The notes under the pieces are model-generated. The model made no database searches. It was not told where the DNA came from and was given only the letters and a program-made list of their open reading frames with translations. From contig QHTX01000148.1 of the NCBI GenBank assembly GCA_003220975.1, positions 32,355 to 40,466 of the forward strand: DNA of 8,112 nucleotides. The letters run 5' to 3'. This DNA comes from Gemmatimonadota bacterium (GTDB lineage: Bacteria; Gemmatimonadota; Gemmatimonadetes; Gemmatimonadales; GWC2-71-9). Positions 7,239 through 8,112 of the stretch are shown here, piece by piece (the stretch's first letter is position 1; the number at the start of each line of letters is the position of its first letter). The position numbers were made by a program, and so were the translations under genes.

Positions 7239-7266
7239 ACTTAACATAACATATATTATACGAAGT
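7239..7266 (-). other. dif: Putative dif chromosome dimer resolution site
   Basis: On the minus strand the 28 bp read as an 11-bp arm ACTTCGTATAA (7266-7256), a 6-bp centre TATATG (7255-7250), and an 11-bp arm TTATGTTAAGT (7249-7239). The second arm differs at one base from the E. coli XerD arm, TTATGTTAAAT. By my hand alignment against dif sequences as I remember them, 23 of 28 positions match B. subtilis dif and 21 of 28 match E. coli dif. The arms form an imperfect inverted repeat (8 of 11 pairs), as expected for XerC/XerD binding. The site is a sharply AT-rich island in GC-rich DNA, lies between converging genes and starts at the base after the TPR gene's stop. XerC and XerD would recombine here to resolve chromosome dimers under FtsK control at the division septum. 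No xer or ftsK gene is in the window. Confidence 0.85.
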
Positions 7267-7950
7267 TCACCTGGGGGCTGCTCCCGCCGTCGCCCCCTTT
7301 GTCAGCTCTCCGATCCGCACTTTGGCTTCGACGGCCGCGCTCGTGGAATCGAGCTGCTGCGCGATCGTTTGGTAGGCGGCGATCGCCTTCGCCGTGTCCC
7401 CCGCCGCCAACCACGCCCGGCCCACGTCCGAGAGAGACTGGGCGCGCAGAAAGGGATACGGCGCCGCGTCCGCCGCCCGCTGGTACGCGTCGGCCGCGTC
7501 GCGCGGACGCGATGTGTTCTCGTAGGCCCCGCCCAGCAGCCCGTAGGCCTGCGCCCGATAATCGCGGCTGGCCTGGGGAGCGAACGTCTTCAGCACGTCG
7601 ACTGCCCGCTGGCTCTGCCCCTGTGCCAGCCGAACCTGAGCCAGCAGGATGGTGCCCTCCTGCGCGGCGTGCGTGCCGGCGTAGTTCTCGGTGACCTGCG
7701 AGAGGACGCTCGCGGCGAGCTGGTAGTTCCGGGACGCGAGCGCCAGCCGGCCCTGCTCGAGCTGGCGTCCCGCACTACGCTCGGCGGTCCGTGTGGACAG
7801 GAGATTCCACACGAACAGCGCGGCGGCGATCGCCAGCACCGCCGCGATGTACGCGGCCGCCCGTTTGTGGTCCTTGACCCACTGCGTGAGCCACTCGACC
7901 GCCGTTGCCCCTGGCGCGGGACGCCCTGCAGCCGTTACCGATGTCGTCAT
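7267..7950 (-). CDS. YfgM-like TPR protein with single N-terminal membrane anchor
   Basis: This 227-residue protein has a short polar N-terminus with a positively charged stretch (VKDHKR, 25-30), one transmembrane helix at about 31-51, and then alpha-helical repeats of tetratricopeptide type. Repeat-like units include QLEQGRLALASRNYQLAASV, AQVRLAQGQSQRAVDVL and GGAYENTSRPRDAADAYQRA, followed by GRAWLAAGDTAKAIAAYQ. This matches the YfgM/TPR_21 plan, whose E. coli member is about 206 residues and is linked to the SecYEG translocon and periplasmic chaperones. By analogy this would be an inner-membrane protein with its TPR domain in the periplasm, mediating protein contacts. The ATG at 7950 has a GAGGG about 12 bases upstream (7967-7963), a little far but usable. 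The gene follows tRNA-Arg by 52 bases on the same strand and converges on dapF across the dif-like site. Membership of the TPR class is firm; the YfgM function is inferred. Confidence 0.82.
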   Translation of the reverse strand: MTTSVTAAGRPAPGATAVEWLTQWVKDHKRAAAYIAAVLAIAAALFVWNLLSTRTAERSAGRQLEQGRLALASRNYQLAASVLSQVTENYAGTHAAQEGTILLAQVRLAQGQSQRAVDVLKTFAPQASRDYRAQAYGLLGGAYENTSRPRDAADAYQRAADAAPYPFLRAQSLSDVGRAWLAAGDTAKAIAAYQTIAQQLDSTSAAVEAKVRIGELTKGATAGAAPR

Positions 7951-8002
7951 GCGGTTCGTACGCCCTCAGTGATCTTCATACGTCTTCGAGTACTCCCCCC
8001 AG

Positions 8003-8076
8003 TGCCCCTGGGGTGACTCGAACACCCGGCCAACGGTTTAGGAAACCGCTGCTCTATCCACCTGAGCTACAGGGGC
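8003..8076 (-). tRNA. tRNA-Arg (anticodon CCU)
   Basis: The 74 bases fold as a complete cloverleaf on the minus strand. The acceptor stem GCCCCTG pairs with CAGGGGC, with A as discriminator. The D stem is GCTC/GAGC with a GG-containing loop, and the anticodon stem is GCGGT/ACCGT with one G-U pair. The T stem is GGGTG/CACCC with loop TTCGAGT. The anticodon loop is TTCCTAA, giving anticodon CCT (8042-8040), which reads the arginine codon AGG. The 3' CCA is not encoded (CTG follows), so it would be added after transcription. It lies just upstream of the TPR gene on the same strand. Confidence 0.97.
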
Positions 8077-8086
8077 TAAGCGCCGC

Positions 8087-8092
8087 AATGTA
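8087..8092 (-). promoter_or_regulatory. Possible -10 element for tRNA-Arg
   Basis: TACATT on the minus strand ends ten bases before the tRNA 5' end, a plausible place and sequence for a sigma-70-type -10 box. The matching -35 region would fall at the window edge and cannot be judged, so this is a weak call. Confidence 0.25.
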
Positions 8093-8112
8093 GGCGGGTT
8101 ACGCGTAGTGTA

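Noticed and set aside
7234..7267. Similarity to P1 loxP: the right arm TATACGAAGTT (7257-7267) is identical, and about 26 of 34 positions match overall.
   Set aside because: The left arm matches poorly (9 of 13), no Cre-like gene is in view, and the same bases fit a 28-bp dif layout better, with a near-perfect XerD arm and a fitting genomic context.
8003..8076. tRNA-Arg as an integration site for a mobile element.
   Set aside because: No integrase, no duplicated tRNA 3' end and no transposase signature is visible on either side within the window.

Overview
This is a strongly GC-rich, gene-dense bacterial chromosomal window. It has almost no intergenic space, and coding third positions are heavily G/C. 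I infer a Gram-negative-type bacterium, most plausibly Gemmatimonadota or a relative in the FCB assemblage. The grounds are a DapF carrying the one-residue-longer 'ERGVExETLACGTG' motif that I associate with FCB-group enzymes, a YfhO protein with the flavour seen in that group, and a YfgM-like TPR protein. This assignment rests on remembered family features, not on a search.

Layout: positions 1-7209 hold six plus-strand genes packed as one transcription unit. In order they are a divergent polysaccharide deacetylase (5' end outside the window), a GT4 glycosyltransferase, a membrane protein of the LPG-synthase-TM/YbhN (UPF0104) type, a large YfhO-family membrane protein, a single-domain DPM1-like GT2 glycosyltransferase, and diaminopimelate epimerase (dapF). 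The first five genes overlap their neighbours by 4, 20, 20 and 8 bases, so translational coupling is likely. dapF follows after about 20 bases. Beyond 7266 everything is on the minus strand: a YfgM-like TPR protein (7267-7950) and tRNA-Arg(CCU) (8003-8076). No intergenic stretch exceeds 60 bases.

The two gene blocks converge on a 57-base, AT-rich gap. It holds a 28-bp sequence (7239-7266, reading on the minus strand) with the architecture of a dif site: an 11-bp XerC-type arm, a 6-bp centre and an 11-bp XerD-type arm. It abuts the stop codon of the TPR gene. With the switch in gene strand exactly there, the window probably spans the chromosome replication terminus.

Functionally, the first five genes look like an envelope glycan or glycolipid module. 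The DPM1-like enzyme would charge a polyprenyl phosphate with a sugar in the cytosol. The YfhO-family protein is a candidate to transfer that sugar on the outer face of the membrane. The GT4 enzyme, the UPF0104-type protein and the deacetylase would build, move or modify the acceptor. The pathway and product are inference. dapF supplies meso-diaminopimelate for peptidoglycan and lysine and may simply share the transcript.
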